41,476 bases of DNA from an uncultured Verrucomicrobiota bacterium. Lineage in GTDB: Bacteria > Verrucomicrobiota > Verrucomicrobiia > Limisphaerales > UBA9464. A program made the position numbers and the translations under genes. The notes beneath the pieces are model-generated. The model was given only the letters and a program-made list of their open reading frames with translations. It did no database searches and had not been told where the DNA came from. The number at the start of each line of letters is the position of its first letter. Positions within the stretch are counted from its first letter, which is position 1. The stretch covers positions 1-41,476 of the forward strand of contig CAILNN010000062.1 in the NCBI GenBank assembly GCA_903835555.1, written 5' to 3'. This document shows, piece by piece, positions 1 through 9,146 of the stretch.

Positions 1-122
1 AGCGATTTGGACGGTGGGAGGCGCAACAAATCACGACCCTGCGGAGGAATGGAATCCGGTGCACACCCAGGCCGCCGGGGCGGTTTCGGAGTTGTCAGGT
101 AACGCCGTCTTCTTACGATGCG

Positions 123-692
123 GTGGTGAGTGAGTTCACGCAAATCCTGGAAAGGGTGGAGCAAGGGGATACCAAGGCTGCCGCCGAATTGCTTCCGATT
201 GTTTACGAAGAACTCCGCCGACTGGCTGCCCACAAGATGGCCCAGGAAGCCGCCGGACATACCCTCCAGCCGACGGCCCTTGTCCACGAGGCTTGGTTAC
301 GGCTGGGCGGCGGCGATTCCCCGGTCTATCACAATCGAACTCATTTCTTCCGGGCAGCAGCCGAGGCCATGCGTCGGATATTGATCGAACACGCTCGCCG
401 ACGGCGAACGGCTAAACGCGGCTCAGGTATTGAGGCGATTGACCTGGCCGGGCTCGACATTTTCGCTCCCGTGGTAGACGACGATCGGTTGCTGGCCTTG
501 AACGAGGCGTTGGAGAAACTCGCCATCGTGGACGAACGCAAAGCGGAGTTGGTCAAGTTGCGTTTCTTTGTCGGCCTGGATTTCGAGGATACCGCCGCCG
601 CACTGGGCATCGCGGTGCCCACAGCCAAGCAGTGGTGGGCGTACGCACGGGCCTGGCTCAATATTGAGATGCGGAGCTCGATGCTTGGCTGA
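123..692 (+). CDS. ECF RNA polymerase sigma factor (X6/TIGR02999-type)
   Basis: 189 aa sigma-70 protein of the extracytoplasmic-function group. Residues about 5-85 form the sigma-2 region, with the YEELRRLAA and LVHEAWLRL stretches typical of the X6 subfamily; residues about 125-180 form the sigma-4 helix-turn-helix (LRFFVGLDFEDTAAALGI, then AKQWWAYARAWL). It would direct RNA polymerase to a specific promoter set. There is no anti-sigma factor beside it; instead a membrane Ser/Thr kinase gene starts 120 bp downstream on the same strand, the common arrangement for this subfamily, which suggests the kinase controls the factor. GTG at 123 is used (GTG at 126 is equally possible); the frame stays open to the window edge but the family start fits here. 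In the first 122 bases I see no supportable gene. Confidence 0.93.
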   Translation: MVSEFTQILERVEQGDTKAAAELLPIVYEELRRLAAHKMAQEAAGHTLQPTALVHEAWLRLGGGDSPVYHNRTHFFRAAAEAMRRILIEHARRRRTAKRGSGIEAIDLAGLDIFAPVVDDDRLLALNEALEKLAIVDERKAELVKLRFFVGLDFEDTAAALGIAVPTAKQWWAYARAWLNIEMRSSMLG

Positions 693-812
693 CTTGTCGC
701 TCCGCGAATCCATCAGGCTCGGTTGCCTTTCGGAACATGCCTAACCGAGGGCCAAAAGTATGTCGAAAAACTGGAAATACTTTTCGTGAGTAGAATGCGC
801 TTTTAACACCAG

Positions 813-3800
813 ATGAACCCAATGCCCGCGTCATCGGCTCATGAAAGAGAATTGGCTTTGTTCGCACTGGCCCTGGAGCAGCCGCCAACCAATCGGCAGG
901 CCTTTTTGCAGGCCGTTTGTGGCAAAGACAACGATCTGCTCGAACGACTCGAAGCCCTGCTGGCCGGGCACGAACAGCGAGACGATCTCCTGTCGCCCGA
1001 TGGTGGCTTACCCAAAGCGCCCCTAAGGCTTGGCCTCGGTGAGGCTCCTGACGAAGCCGTGGGCCAAACGCTGGGACGCTACAAATTGCTGGAGCGGGTG
1101 GGAGAAGGCGGTTGCGGTGTGGTGTATGTGGCCGAGCAATCGGAGCCGGTCCGCCGCCGGGTAGCCCTCAAGGTGATCAAGCTGGGCATGGACACCCGGC
1201 AGGTGGTCGCCCGTTTTGAAGCCGAACGCCAGGCACTGGCGATGATGGACCATCCCAATATCGCCAAGGTGTTTGATGCCGGGAGCACCGATACAGGACG
1301 CCCGTTCTTTGTCATGGAATTGGTGCGAGGCACACGAATTACCGACTACTGCGATCAAGCCCAGCTCACGACACGGGAACGGATCGATCTGTTCATCCAG
1401 GTCTGTCAGGCCATTCAACATGCGCACCAGAAGGGGATCATCCACCGCGATATTAAGCCCTCGAACATCCTGGTCACCTTGCACGATGGCGTGCCGGTCC
1501 CCAAGGTGATCGATTTTGGCATCGCCAAGGCGACCGAAGGGCGGCTGACGGACAAGACGGTGTACACCCAATTGCATCAGTTTATTGGCACACCGGCATA
1601 CATGAGTCCTGAGCAGGCCGAGATGAGTGGTTTAGACATCGATACCCGCAGTGACATCTACAGTCTGGGCGTGTTGCTCTACGAACTGCTGGCGGGCAGC
1701 CCTCCGTTTGATCCGAAGGAATTGATGGAGGCTGGCCTGGACGCCATGCGGAAAATCATTCGCGAAAAGGAACCGGCTCGCCCGAGCACGCGCCTCGGTA
1801 CACTCACGCGCGAGGAATTGACGACCACAGCCAAACGCCGCTCCACCGAAGCGCCCAAGTTGGTTCACGGGCTCCAGGGCGACCTCGACTGGATCGTGAT
1901 GAAGTGCCTGGAGAAAGACCGGCAACGGCGGTATGAGACGGCCAGCGGGCTGGCTGCCGATCTCAACCGGCATTTGAGCGATGAACCGGTGGTTGCGCGT
2001 CCGCCCAGTGCCTTCTACAAGACGCAGAAGTTCATTCGGCGAAACAAGCTGGTTTTCGCGGCAGGGGTGGCCATCACGACCATCCTGGTGCTGGGCATCG
2101 CGGTGAGCCTTTGGCAGGCGGCACGGGCTAATCGGGCGGCCCAGCGGGCGTTGAAGGCCGAAGCCGCGGCCCAAGAGCGACTGTCCGAATTGGAGGCGGT
2201 TTCAAGCTTTATGACCAACGTGTTCGCGAGTCCCGATCCTGCACGAAACGGACGTACCATTACGGTGGCGGAGACGCTGGACCGGGCAGTGACGAACCTG
2301 GACCGCGACTTTGCCATTCAACCGGCGATCCGGGCGGAACTCCAGGCGACTCTGGCAAAAACATACTATGGCTTAGGACTATCCAGAGAAGCCATACCGC
2401 TGCTTGAAAAGGTCCGGGATTACAGGCTCAAAACCTTTGGGCTGGAAGACACCAACACGCTCAATGCAATGAATAACCTGGCGGTATGCTATGACATTGT
2501 CGGTCGTGCGGATGACGCGCTCAAACTTCAAACGAATGTATTAGCCATTTGCGGAAGGCTCCTCGGCAATACCGATCCAATCACGATTTTCAGCATGCAT
2601 GGCCTTGCGATTTCCTACGAAATCGCCGGTCGCAAAGACGAGGCGCTCAAACTGCGCGAGGAGGTGTATTCGCTCTGGAGCAAGATAAAAGGTCTCGAAT
2701 ATTCTGAAACAATTAGCGCGATGAATAATTTAGGAAATTCATACTTAGAATGCGATAGAAAGGATGAAGCACTGAGACTCCGAGAAAAAATACTTCCCCT
2801 TAGCCGAAAGGTGAATGGTCCCGAACACCCAGAGACGCTTACCGCGATGAACAACCTGGCGATTTCCTACCGCGAGGTCGGTCGCCTGGGAGAATCGGTC
2901 GAGCTTCAAGAAAGAGCGTTACCGCTACGGCGAAAGGTGAATGGGCCAGAGCACCACGATACCATCATGGCGATTCACAGCCTCGCCAATACCTACGCCT
3001 CTGCCGGTCGCGAAGTCGAGGAGCTAAAACTGCTCGAGGATTTCCTTCCGATCAGCCGCAAAGTCAACGGCCCAGAGGCCCCGGACACAATCACAACGAT
3101 GAATAACCTCGCGAATTGCTACTTTGATGTCGGTCGAAGAGAAGAGGCATTAAAACTGCGGGAGGATACTCTTCGGGTGAGCCGTAAGGTGCTACAGCCC
3201 GAAGATTCTCAGACAATCGGGGCGATGATCAACCTGGCGGTGTCCTACTTTGACGTCGACCGAATGGATGAGGCACTCAGGCTGCGGGAAGAAGTACTTT
3301 CCCTTAGCTATAAAGTGAATGGCCCAGAAAACCGCAATACAATTGCGGCAATGGGTGACCTGGCGATGTCTTATAGCGCCACGGGGCGCAACGATGACTC
3401 CTACAAAATGCGGAACGATATTTTGGCATTGGTCCGCAAGGTTAATGGCCCCGAGCACCCCACCACTATCCAAGCGATGCGGAGCCTGGCATTTTCGTGC
3501 GACAAGTTAGGGCGCGAAAACGAGGCGATCATGTTGCGTACCGAGATGCTAACGGTCCGACAGAAGGTCCTCGGCCATTCACACCCCGAAACCATCGAGT
3601 CAATGAATGAATTGGCTTGGGATTTGGCCACTAGCGCAGAGGAAAGCCTTCGCAACGGGCGGAAAGCGGTCGAGTTAGCAGAAGCTTCGGTGAGCGCAAC
3701 CTCTAGGACAAACGCAGGTATTCTCGACACATTGGCGGCGGCCTATGCCGAGACCGATCAGTTTTACAAAGCCGTGGCGGCAGAGCGCGAAGCCATTGAA

Positions 3801-3893
3801 CTGCTCAAGACTGAGACAGAAAAGAAGGAGTGCCTTTCCCACCTAGACCTCTTTTTGGCCCAGAAGCCCTTCCATCAATCCAAAAAACCGTAA
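813..3893 (+). CDS. Membrane Ser/Thr protein kinase with C-terminal TPR array
   Basis: 1026 aa Hanks-type kinase. The kinase domain spans residues about 88-390: glycine loop G97-E-G99-G-C-G102, VALK lysine K120, catalytic H211-R-D213-x-K215 with N218, D234-F-G236, GTPAYMSPEQ activation-segment end and a DIYSLGVLLYELL helix. One transmembrane segment (about 413-434) follows, so the kinase is cytoplasmic and the rest probably periplasmic. From about residue 510, ten or eleven 42-residue kinesin-light-chain-like TPR units run to the end (consensus xxTIxAMNNLAxSYxxxGRxxEALKLRExxLxLxRKVNGPEH split over two lines of each helix pair). The N-terminal 80 residues resemble the usual linker of sigma-linked kinases. 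It likely senses a ligand or partner through the TPRs and phosphorylates targets, perhaps the sigma factor encoded upstream. ATG at 813 chosen; ATG at 822 is possible. Confidence 0.95.
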   Translation: MNPMPASSAHERELALFALALEQPPTNRQAFLQAVCGKDNDLLERLEALLAGHEQRDDLLSPDGGLPKAPLRLGLGEAPDEAVGQTLGRYKLLERVGEGGCGVVYVAEQSEPVRRRVALKVIKLGMDTRQVVARFEAERQALAMMDHPNIAKVFDAGSTDTGRPFFVMELVRGTRITDYCDQAQLTTRERIDLFIQVCQAIQHAHQKGIIHRDIKPSNILVTLHDGVPVPKVIDFGIAKATEGRLTDKTVYTQLHQFIGTPAYMSPEQAEMSGLDIDTRSDIYSLGVLLYELLAGSPPFDPKELMEAGLDAMRKIIREKEPARPSTRLGTLTREELTTTAKRRSTEAPKLVHGLQGDLDWIVMKCLEKDRQRRYETASGLAADLNRHLSDEPVVARPPSAFYKTQKFIRRNKLVFAAGVAITTILVLGIAVSLWQAARANRAAQRALKAEAAAQERLSELEAVSSFMTNVFASPDPARNGRTITVAETLDRAVTNLDRDFAIQPAIRAELQATLAKTYYGLGLSREAIPLLEKVRDYRLKTFGLEDTNTLNAMNNLAVCYDIVGRADDALKLQTNVLAICGRLLGNTDPITIFSMHGLAISYEIAGRKDEALKLREEVYSLWSKIKGLEYSETISAMNNLGNSYLECDRKDEALRLREKILPLSRKVNGPEHPETLTAMNNLAISYREVGRLGESVELQERALPLRRKVNGPEHHDTIMAIHSLANTYASAGREVEELKLLEDFLPISRKVNGPEAPDTITTMNNLANCYFDVGRREEALKLREDTLRVSRKVLQPEDSQTIGAMINLAVSYFDVDRMDEALRLREEVLSLSYKVNGPENRNTIAAMGDLAMSYSATGRNDDSYKMRNDILALVRKVNGPEHPTTIQAMRSLAFSCDKLGRENEAIMLRTEMLTVRQKVLGHSHPETIESMNELAWDLATSAEESLRNGRKAVELAEASVSATSRTNAGILDTLAAAYAETDQFYKAVAAEREAIELLKTETEKKECLSHLDLFLAQKPFHQSKKP

Positions 3894-3907
3894 TCTGGCC
3901 TTCGCAT

Positions 3908-4088
3908 CAAGGGCAACGGGCACATCGGTATAGCGCGGTAGCGTCTTGGACTGCGGTTGTCCTCTACCGGTTTTCGCCTCCGAAATGAAAGGGGACGCAA
4001 GGGATCTCTGGCCGCCATCGATTTCAAAGCTGTTTCCAAAGCGCCAGAGGGCTGGCGCAGTACATGACCTGGCGGACAATTCCTTGCT
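3908..4088. repeat. Dispersed palindromic repeat R1, copy A
   Basis: Near full-length copy filling the junction between the convergent kinase and hicA genes. The left module (about 3937-3970) contains GCGTCTTGGACTGCGGTTGT followed by CTCTACCG; the right module (about 4006-4080) contains the 18-nt hairpin GCGCCAGAGGGCTGGCGC at 4041-4058 (7-bp stem, AGGG loop), then a degraded copy of CGCAGTCCAAGACCTGGCGG. Left and right modules carry inverted complementary cores (GTCTTGGACTGC against GCAGTaCAtGAC), so the unit is an imperfect large palindrome. Minus-strand reading gives peptide-like strings ([21 protein letters not shown]) shared by other copies, which are repeat artefacts. Boundaries are by eye. 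Confidence 0.85.
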
Positions 4089-4202
4089 CCCCTACTCGGG
4101 AAGCGCCGTGGTCGGTAAAAGGGCAACACAAGAAGCCGCAGGAGACGGATAAAAACCCCTGCTACCGCTAACCGGTCACGACAGCCTCGGTCGGAGATGG
4201 GG

Positions 4203-4427
4203 TTAGCGCCAGGAAGCGAACTCTTGGGCCGTCGTTCCAATGTCTCGCGCAATTTGTCGCAATAAAAGAGGAGAAATATCCCGGCCAGAATGGTTTGGGA
4301 CTGTCGTACAGCGTCCGTCGGCGTGTCGAAATTGCATATGGGATCCTCGTTGACGGACCATCACGAACCCCAAGGAAGCAAGTATCCTACAAACCTCACG
4401 GGGCTTAAGTACTGGGAGAGACCCCAT
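4203..4427 (-). CDS. hicA: HicA-family mRNA interferase toxin
   Basis: 74 aa, the usual HicA size. It has the double-stranded-RNA-binding-like HicA fold: KPREVCRILASLGFVMVRQRGSH near the N-terminus with the catalytic His at residue 30 (GSH), and the C-terminal signature VPNHSGRDISPLLLRQIARDIG. Known HicA proteins cleave mRNA and are neutralised by HicB. ATG at 4427 lies 3 bp after the stop of the HicB gene, so the two are one transcript with antitoxin first, the less common gene order. All key residues are present, so the toxin is probably functional. It is convergent with the kinase gene, separated by repeat R1 copy A. Confidence 0.93.
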   Translation of the reverse strand: MGSLPVLKPREVCRILASLGFVMVRQRGSHMQFRHADGRCTTVPNHSGRDISPLLLRQIARDIGTTAQEFASWR

Positions 4428-4430
4428 CGT

Positions 4431-4640
4431 TCACCCCACGTTGATCATTTGCGTTCCGACAAATTCCCCCAAAACTCGAGAATCGTCGTCTTCAAGCAAC
4501 ATCAGCACGACTTCTTGTAAATTACGATTTAGCTCATCCAAAGATTCGGCTTGCGAATGGGCACCGGGAAATCCAGGAACGTACCCCACGTAAAATCCTG
4601 TTTCGGGGCACCTCTCAACTACGGCAGTGAAACGTCTCAC
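4431..4640 (-). CDS. hicB: HicB-family antitoxin
   Basis: 69 aa. The sequence RFTAVVERCPETGFYVGYVPGFPGAHSQAESLDELNRNLQEVV is the partial RNase-H-like HicB fold that binds and inhibits HicA. The protein is short and lacks a C-terminal ribbon-helix-helix or HTH DNA-binding domain, so autoregulation by this protein alone is doubtful. GTG at 4640 is the likely start; no strong Shine-Dalgarno sequence is visible. It is coupled to hicA (3-bp gap). The pair sits between R1 copies A and B. Confidence 0.92.
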   Translation of the reverse strand: MRRFTAVVERCPETGFYVGYVPGFPGAHSQAESLDELNRNLQEVVLMLLEDDDSRVLGEFVGTQMINVG

Positions 4641-5046
4641 CCTTGAGAGGGTAACCTCAACCCATCAGAGGTCAACGAGCCAACTATCGCGATGCGTCCT
4701 TGAAGATCGGGGTCGGCAGGCAAATTCGCAACCAGCTTTTGGCCTTCCATGCCTGAAGATGGTAGCGGGTGGAGACCAGAGGAATCTTGCCCTTGGCGGT
4801 CGGCTTCCGCGGCTCATTGGCGTTTGGGAGCGAACGGTTTATCGAAGTAACCGGACGGGCGCGCACGCGACGAACCTCTGGCCGCCATCGATTTCACGAT
4901 CGTCTCCAAAGCGCCAGAGGGCTGGCGCAGTCCATGACCTGGCGGACATCCCCTTTCCCAATTTAGTACGCACTCGTATTATTTCTGTTGCCACGACTGG
5001 ATTCCGGGATCATGTTAACCAAGATACTTTGGATTGGATTTTGCCC
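4641..5046. other. Intergenic region, no gene apart from repeat R1 copy B
   Basis: Region between the divergent hicB and beta-propeller genes. The plus-strand frame of the propeller gene is open across it from a GTG at 4627, but the translation lacks any domain, runs through R1 copy B and stops making sense before the clear signal peptide at 5047. I see no other gene. The propeller promoter should lie here; no convincing -35/-10 pair is obvious. Confidence 0.7.
4873..4955. repeat. Dispersed palindromic repeat R1, copy B (right half only)
   Basis: Right-module copy: CTCTGGCCGCCATCGATTTC (4876-4895) is identical to 4006-4025 of copy A, followed by the 18-nt hairpin at 4911-4928 and CGCAGTCCATGACCTGGCGG. 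No recognisable left module precedes it. It lies in the upstream region of the PQQ-propeller gene, and with copy A it brackets hicBA in direct orientation. Confidence 0.85.
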
Positions 5047-7431
5047 ATGAAACGTCTGGCGTTGCTTCTTACTTTGGCGACCTTTGCGGGCCATCCCGCT
5101 CTGTCGCTCCTTGCTGCTCCCGTAACCGGTTGGCTAAATTGGCGTGGCCCCGAACAAGACGGGGTCTCACGCGAAAAGGGGCTGCCCTCCAAGCTGGATG
5201 CTCGTTCACCTCTTTGGGTGGTGGATTTCCCCGGGCAGAGCGCTCCCGTCATCGCGGGCGACCGGCTTTATATCAATGGCTATCTGGGCGACGGGCCTGA
5301 TCTGCGGGAAGTCACCGCCTGTTTCAATGCGGATACCGGCAAGATGCTTTGGCAGCATGCGGAGAGTGATTTTCTTTCGGACACGATTTATCTCCGCTAC
5401 GCCACTTCCTCGCCAACCATCGATCCCGAGACTGGCAATGTGTATGCCCAGCACACCCAAGGGTTGCTGATGGCATTTTCGCCGGACGGAAAGTTGCTGT
5501 GGCAACACTCGATGATGGAAGAGTTTGGCCGCCTCACCTTCCCAAACTCACGAACGGCCTCGCCGGTGGTTGACCACGAGCTGGTCATTACCCGCGGTAT
5601 CACCAGCGCCTGGGGTGCCCACGGTGCTGCCGGTGATCGTTTCTATGCCTTCGACAAGAAAACCGGTGAATTGGTCTGGTCGAGCGCCCCGGGTGATCGG
5701 CCCCAAGACAACACCTTTTCCAATCCGTACCTCGACATCTGGGAAGGCAAGCGGGTCCTTTATACGGCCGGAGGTGACTCGACGATTCTGGCTTTGAATG
5801 CGCGTACTGGAGAACCGCTCTGGCGATTCCCCTTTGCCAAGGCGGGAGCCAAGGGAGGCATCAATGCGGCTCTGATCCGACATGCCAACACCTTGATCGC
5901 CGTGCATGAGTCGGAAAACCTCGATTCTTCGGAAATTGGGCGTATGGCGGCTTTTCGGATTCCCGCTTCCGCTGAAGTCAAGCCAACCAATTCCTTCATT
6001 CCGCACGTTTTCGGTCCCACGAATTTTGAAGTCTGGCGTCAGCCTGCGGTTGGCTCACTTGCCAGTTCTCCTGTCATCGTTGGCAACACGGTCTATGAAG
6101 TGACCGGCACCGGTGATCTTTGCTCCATTGATGCCACTACGGGACGTCTGCACTGGAAAAAGAAACTGGGCATCGAGCAACGTCAAAGCTCGCCGTTTTT
6201 TGCCGATGGTCTGCTTTATATCGGCGTCTACGTGACCATGAAGGATGCCGAAGCTGGAGCCAAACAAGACCCCGACACGGTAGCCAATGGTGATTTGGTT
6301 GTTCTTAGGCCAGGCAGCGAAGGTGCGGATGAGATCAGTCGTACGCAGGTTATTGGACGGTGTTTTGGGTCGCCGATTGGATACAATGGCAAAGTCTATC
6401 AACAGACAGACCGCAAGCTTTACTGTTTTGGCAAAGCCGGTAATACCAAAGGTGCGGTCAAAGACCCCAAAGCGGAAGGATGGCCGAAGCCTGGCGCTCC
6501 CGCTCAGTTGCAGGCCATTCCCTACGAAATTCTGGTCAGCCCCGGCCAGACCCAGTCATTCCGGGTTCGTGTTCTGGACGCCAATGGATTCACGGTCCAA
6601 GAGACCATTGATCCGACCACCGTCCATTGGGAGACCTACATTCCACCGACGGCCCTGGTGAAAGCGACGATGAAGGCCAGCTTCAATGCCGAGGGCAAAT
6701 TGGTAGCGGACGTTACCCCGGTCGCCAGTGCCGGTCAGTTCAAGGCGACCTGGAAGACGCCCGCCGGAACTGAAATCGTGGGTTATATCAAGGGACGCAT
6801 CCTGCCGAGCCTGCCGGTTAAGTACGACTTTGAGGCGACCGAGCTTTCCAATACGACCACCAACTCGGTGGAGCCGCCGACGAAGTTCAACTATCCCCCG
6901 CTGCCTTGGAACTCCGCGCGCTTCCGCTTTGAAATCCGCGAGAAGACCAATGAGATGGGGTCAACCAAGGCCTTGGTCAAAACGATCGATAACAAACTTT
7001 TCCAACGCGGACAGGTCTTCTTTGGGTTCCCCGACATGAAGAACTACACGGTCGAGGCCGACGTTCTGAGCGAAGGGACCAAGCGGAAGATGAGCGAGGT
7101 CGGGGTGATCAATCAGCGCTACATTGCTTTGCTTAAGGGCAATGCCCAGCAATTGGAGATCAATTCCAACCAGGAACGCTTGAAGGTCTCCGTGCCGTTC
7201 AAATGGTTGCCTGAGACTTGGTACCACCTGAAGACACGGGTCGATACGGCGGCAGATGGGTCGACCATAGTCCGAGCCAAGGCTTGGAAGAAGGGGGATG
7301 CCGAGCCCGAGGCTTGGACCCTGGAGGTTCCGCATCGCTATGGGCACCAGAATGGATCGCCCGGCCTTTATGGGTTCGCCCCTCAAGATCAACGCGTCAG
7401 TATTGATAATTTGACGGTTACTCCGAATTGA
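5047..7431 (+). CDS. Secreted PQQ-like beta-propeller protein with C-terminal LamG-like domain
   Basis: 794 aa from the ATG at 5047, chosen because it starts a good signal peptide (MKRLALLLTLATF...LLAA, about 24 residues). Residues about 28-430 hold repeated PQQ_2-type blades: WRGPEQDGVS, GKMLWQHAESD, GNVYAQHTQGLLMAFSPDGKLLWQ, GDRFYAFDKKTGELVW, TILALNARTGEPLWRF, GDLCSIDATTGRLHWKK. A linker domain (about 490-600) and a C-terminal module (about 610-794, ending GLYGFAPQDQRVSIDNLTVTPN) resemble concanavalin/LamG-like sugar-binding folds. Acts in the periplasm or outside the cell; whether it binds PQQ or is only structural cannot be told. A second propeller gene starts 50 bp downstream. Confidence 0.88.
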   Translation: MKRLALLLTLATFAGHPALSLLAAPVTGWLNWRGPEQDGVSREKGLPSKLDARSPLWVVDFPGQSAPVIAGDRLYINGYLGDGPDLREVTACFNADTGKMLWQHAESDFLSDTIYLRYATSSPTIDPETGNVYAQHTQGLLMAFSPDGKLLWQHSMMEEFGRLTFPNSRTASPVVDHELVITRGITSAWGAHGAAGDRFYAFDKKTGELVWSSAPGDRPQDNTFSNPYLDIWEGKRVLYTAGGDSTILALNARTGEPLWRFPFAKAGAKGGINAALIRHANTLIAVHESENLDSSEIGRMAAFRIPASAEVKPTNSFIPHVFGPTNFEVWRQPAVGSLASSPVIVGNTVYEVTGTGDLCSIDATTGRLHWKKKLGIEQRQSSPFFADGLLYIGVYVTMKDAEAGAKQDPDTVANGDLVVLRPGSEGADEISRTQVIGRCFGSPIGYNGKVYQQTDRKLYCFGKAGNTKGAVKDPKAEGWPKPGAPAQLQAIPYEILVSPGQTQSFRVRVLDANGFTVQETIDPTTVHWETYIPPTALVKATMKASFNAEGKLVADVTPVASAGQFKATWKTPAGTEIVGYIKGRILPSLPVKYDFEATELSNTTTNSVEPPTKFNYPPLPWNSARFRFEIREKTNEMGSTKALVKTIDNKLFQRGQVFFGFPDMKNYTVEADVLSEGTKRKMSEVGVINQRYIALLKGNAQQLEINSNQERLKVSVPFKWLPETWYHLKTRVDTAADGSTIVRAKAWKKGDAEPEAWTLEVPHRYGHQNGSPGLYGFAPQDQRVSIDNLTVTPN

Positions 7432-7481
7432 GGCTCTTTCAATTTCATCCCAGACATTCGCCTCTTCATTCCGCCAGTACT

Positions 7482-9137
7482 ATGCACATCAAGACACTCC
7501 CGTTTCTCCTCTCCGCCTGCTTGATCGCCGATGTCACCTTGGTCGGCGAGGATTGGCCGGCATGGGGCGGCAACGATCCCGGCCGTAACTTTTACTCACC
7601 GGCCAAGGGACTCCCGAGCACCTTCAATCCCGGAAAAGTGAAATCGGGCACCGAAGAAATCGATTTGGCCACGACCAAAGGGGTCAAATGGGTGGCGAAG
7701 CTGGGCTCGCAGAGCTACGGCAATCCCGTGGTAGCCGGAGGGCACGTTTATGTGGGAACCAACAATGAATCGCCGCGCGACAAGCGCCATGTGGGCGACC
7801 GGAGTTGTCTCTACTGTTTTGATGAGAAGACAGGCGAATTTCTCTGGCAATTGGTGGTGCCCAAGATGAAGTCGGGCAAGGTCAACGACTGGGAAAACCT
7901 GGGGCTCCTGGCTTCGCCGTACGTCGTGGGAAACCGGGTCTACGTGGTCACCAGTCGTGGCGAGGTTCTTTGCCTCGATTCCGAGGGCATGGCCAACGGG
8001 AATGACGGACCCTACCTCGACGAAGCGAAGTATGTGGTCCAAGACCTCGGCAAGCCACCGATTGAGCCTGGCAAACAAGACGCCGACATCGTCTGGCGCT
8101 ACGACATGATCGATGAATTGGGAGTGTTTCCTCACAACGCATCGAATTGCTCGGTTTTGGTGGTCGACGGCGTGGTGTACGTGTGCACCTCCAATGGTCA
8201 GGACTGGACTCACGTCAATGTCCCGTCGCCCAACTCGCCAAGCTTCATTGCGCTGGATGCCAAGACCGGCAAGTTGTTGGCGGAAGACAATGCCGGCATC
8301 GGTCCCCGCATTTTCCACGGTCAATGGACCTCACCCTCCACCGGGGTAGTCAATGGGAAGCGCCTGATTTTCGCGGGTGGCGGCGACGGAGTTTGCTACG
8401 CCTTCGATGCCCAACCCCAAAAAGGGGATGGTTCCGCCATCGTGCCGGTTTTGCCTGGACCCGAATTCAAGCGGGAAGAAGAAACCGACAACTCCTACCT
8501 GAAGAAGGTTTGGTGGGCGGACCTGAATCCGCCGGAGTACAAGACCAAGGCTGGTAAACCGATCAAGTACCCTGCCGCAGAAGGGGTGAGCGAGATCAAT
8601 GCCACTCCGGTCTTTTATAAGAACCGCGTGTATGTGGCGACTGGCCAGGACCCCGAGCACGGCGAAGGTGTGGGCCATTTGGTTTGCCTGGATGCGACCA
8701 AGACTGGGGACATCACCAAGAACGGAGTGATTTGGTCCTATCTAGGTATCAAACGTTCCATTTCCACGGTCAGCATTGACCCCAACACGGGCCTCCTGTT
8801 CGTCGGTGATTTCAGCGGTTTCGTTCACTGTCTGGATGCCGAGACTGGCAAGGTCTATTGGGTCTACGATATGAAGGCCCACATGTGGGGCAGCACCATG
8901 GTCGCAGATGGCAAGGTGTTCGTGGGCGATGAGGATGGTGATTTCACGGTTTTGGCCGCCGACAAGACGATGAAGTTGCTCAATGAAGTCAATGTCGGTG
9001 CCCCCATTTACAGCACCCCGGTGATTGCCAATGGAGTCATGTACATTGGAAGCCAAACCCACTTGTTCGCGGTCGGTGCCGCCGGCCAGCCCTCCGGGGC
9101 GGAAAAGCCCAGTGGCCAGATTCAGATTAAGAACTAG
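7482..9137 (+). CDS. Secreted PQQ-binding-like beta-propeller protein
   Basis: 551 aa. ATG at 7482 chosen because it opens a signal peptide (MHIKTLPFLLSACLIADVTLVGE) immediately before the family start EDWPAWGGNDPGRNFYS; an earlier TTG adds only nonsense. Repeated blades carry the PQQ_2 pattern (LYCFDEKTGEFLWQL, VLCLDSEGM, FIALDAKTGKLLAED, VCYAFDAQ, LVCLDATKTG, VHCLDAETGKVYWVYD, FTVLAADKTMKLL). Related proteins are annotated as quinoprotein or pyrrolo-quinoline-quinone binding, but there is no cytochrome domain. Probably co-transcribed with the propeller upstream (50 bp) and the adenylating enzyme downstream (9 bp). Substrate unknown. Confidence 0.9.
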   Translation: MHIKTLPFLLSACLIADVTLVGEDWPAWGGNDPGRNFYSPAKGLPSTFNPGKVKSGTEEIDLATTKGVKWVAKLGSQSYGNPVVAGGHVYVGTNNESPRDKRHVGDRSCLYCFDEKTGEFLWQLVVPKMKSGKVNDWENLGLLASPYVVGNRVYVVTSRGEVLCLDSEGMANGNDGPYLDEAKYVVQDLGKPPIEPGKQDADIVWRYDMIDELGVFPHNASNCSVLVVDGVVYVCTSNGQDWTHVNVPSPNSPSFIALDAKTGKLLAEDNAGIGPRIFHGQWTSPSTGVVNGKRLIFAGGGDGVCYAFDAQPQKGDGSAIVPVLPGPEFKREEETDNSYLKKVWWADLNPPEYKTKAGKPIKYPAAEGVSEINATPVFYKNRVYVATGQDPEHGEGVGHLVCLDATKTGDITKNGVIWSYLGIKRSISTVSIDPNTGLLFVGDFSGFVHCLDAETGKVYWVYDMKAHMWGSTMVADGKVFVGDEDGDFTVLAADKTMKLLNEVNVGAPIYSTPVIANGVMYIGSQTHLFAVGAAGQPSGAEKPSGQIQIKN

Positions 9138-9146
9138 TCGAACTAT

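Noticed and set aside
3843..4079. Minus-strand ORF containing APALWRFGN, also at 23211-23399 and 41135-41365
   Set aside because: The shared peptide comes from the R1 repeat itself; ends and lengths differ and none has a start signal.
4627..5046. N-terminal extension of about 140 residues on the PQQ propeller frame
   Set aside because: It runs through repeat R1 copy B and precedes an excellent signal peptide at 5047; no domain is seen.
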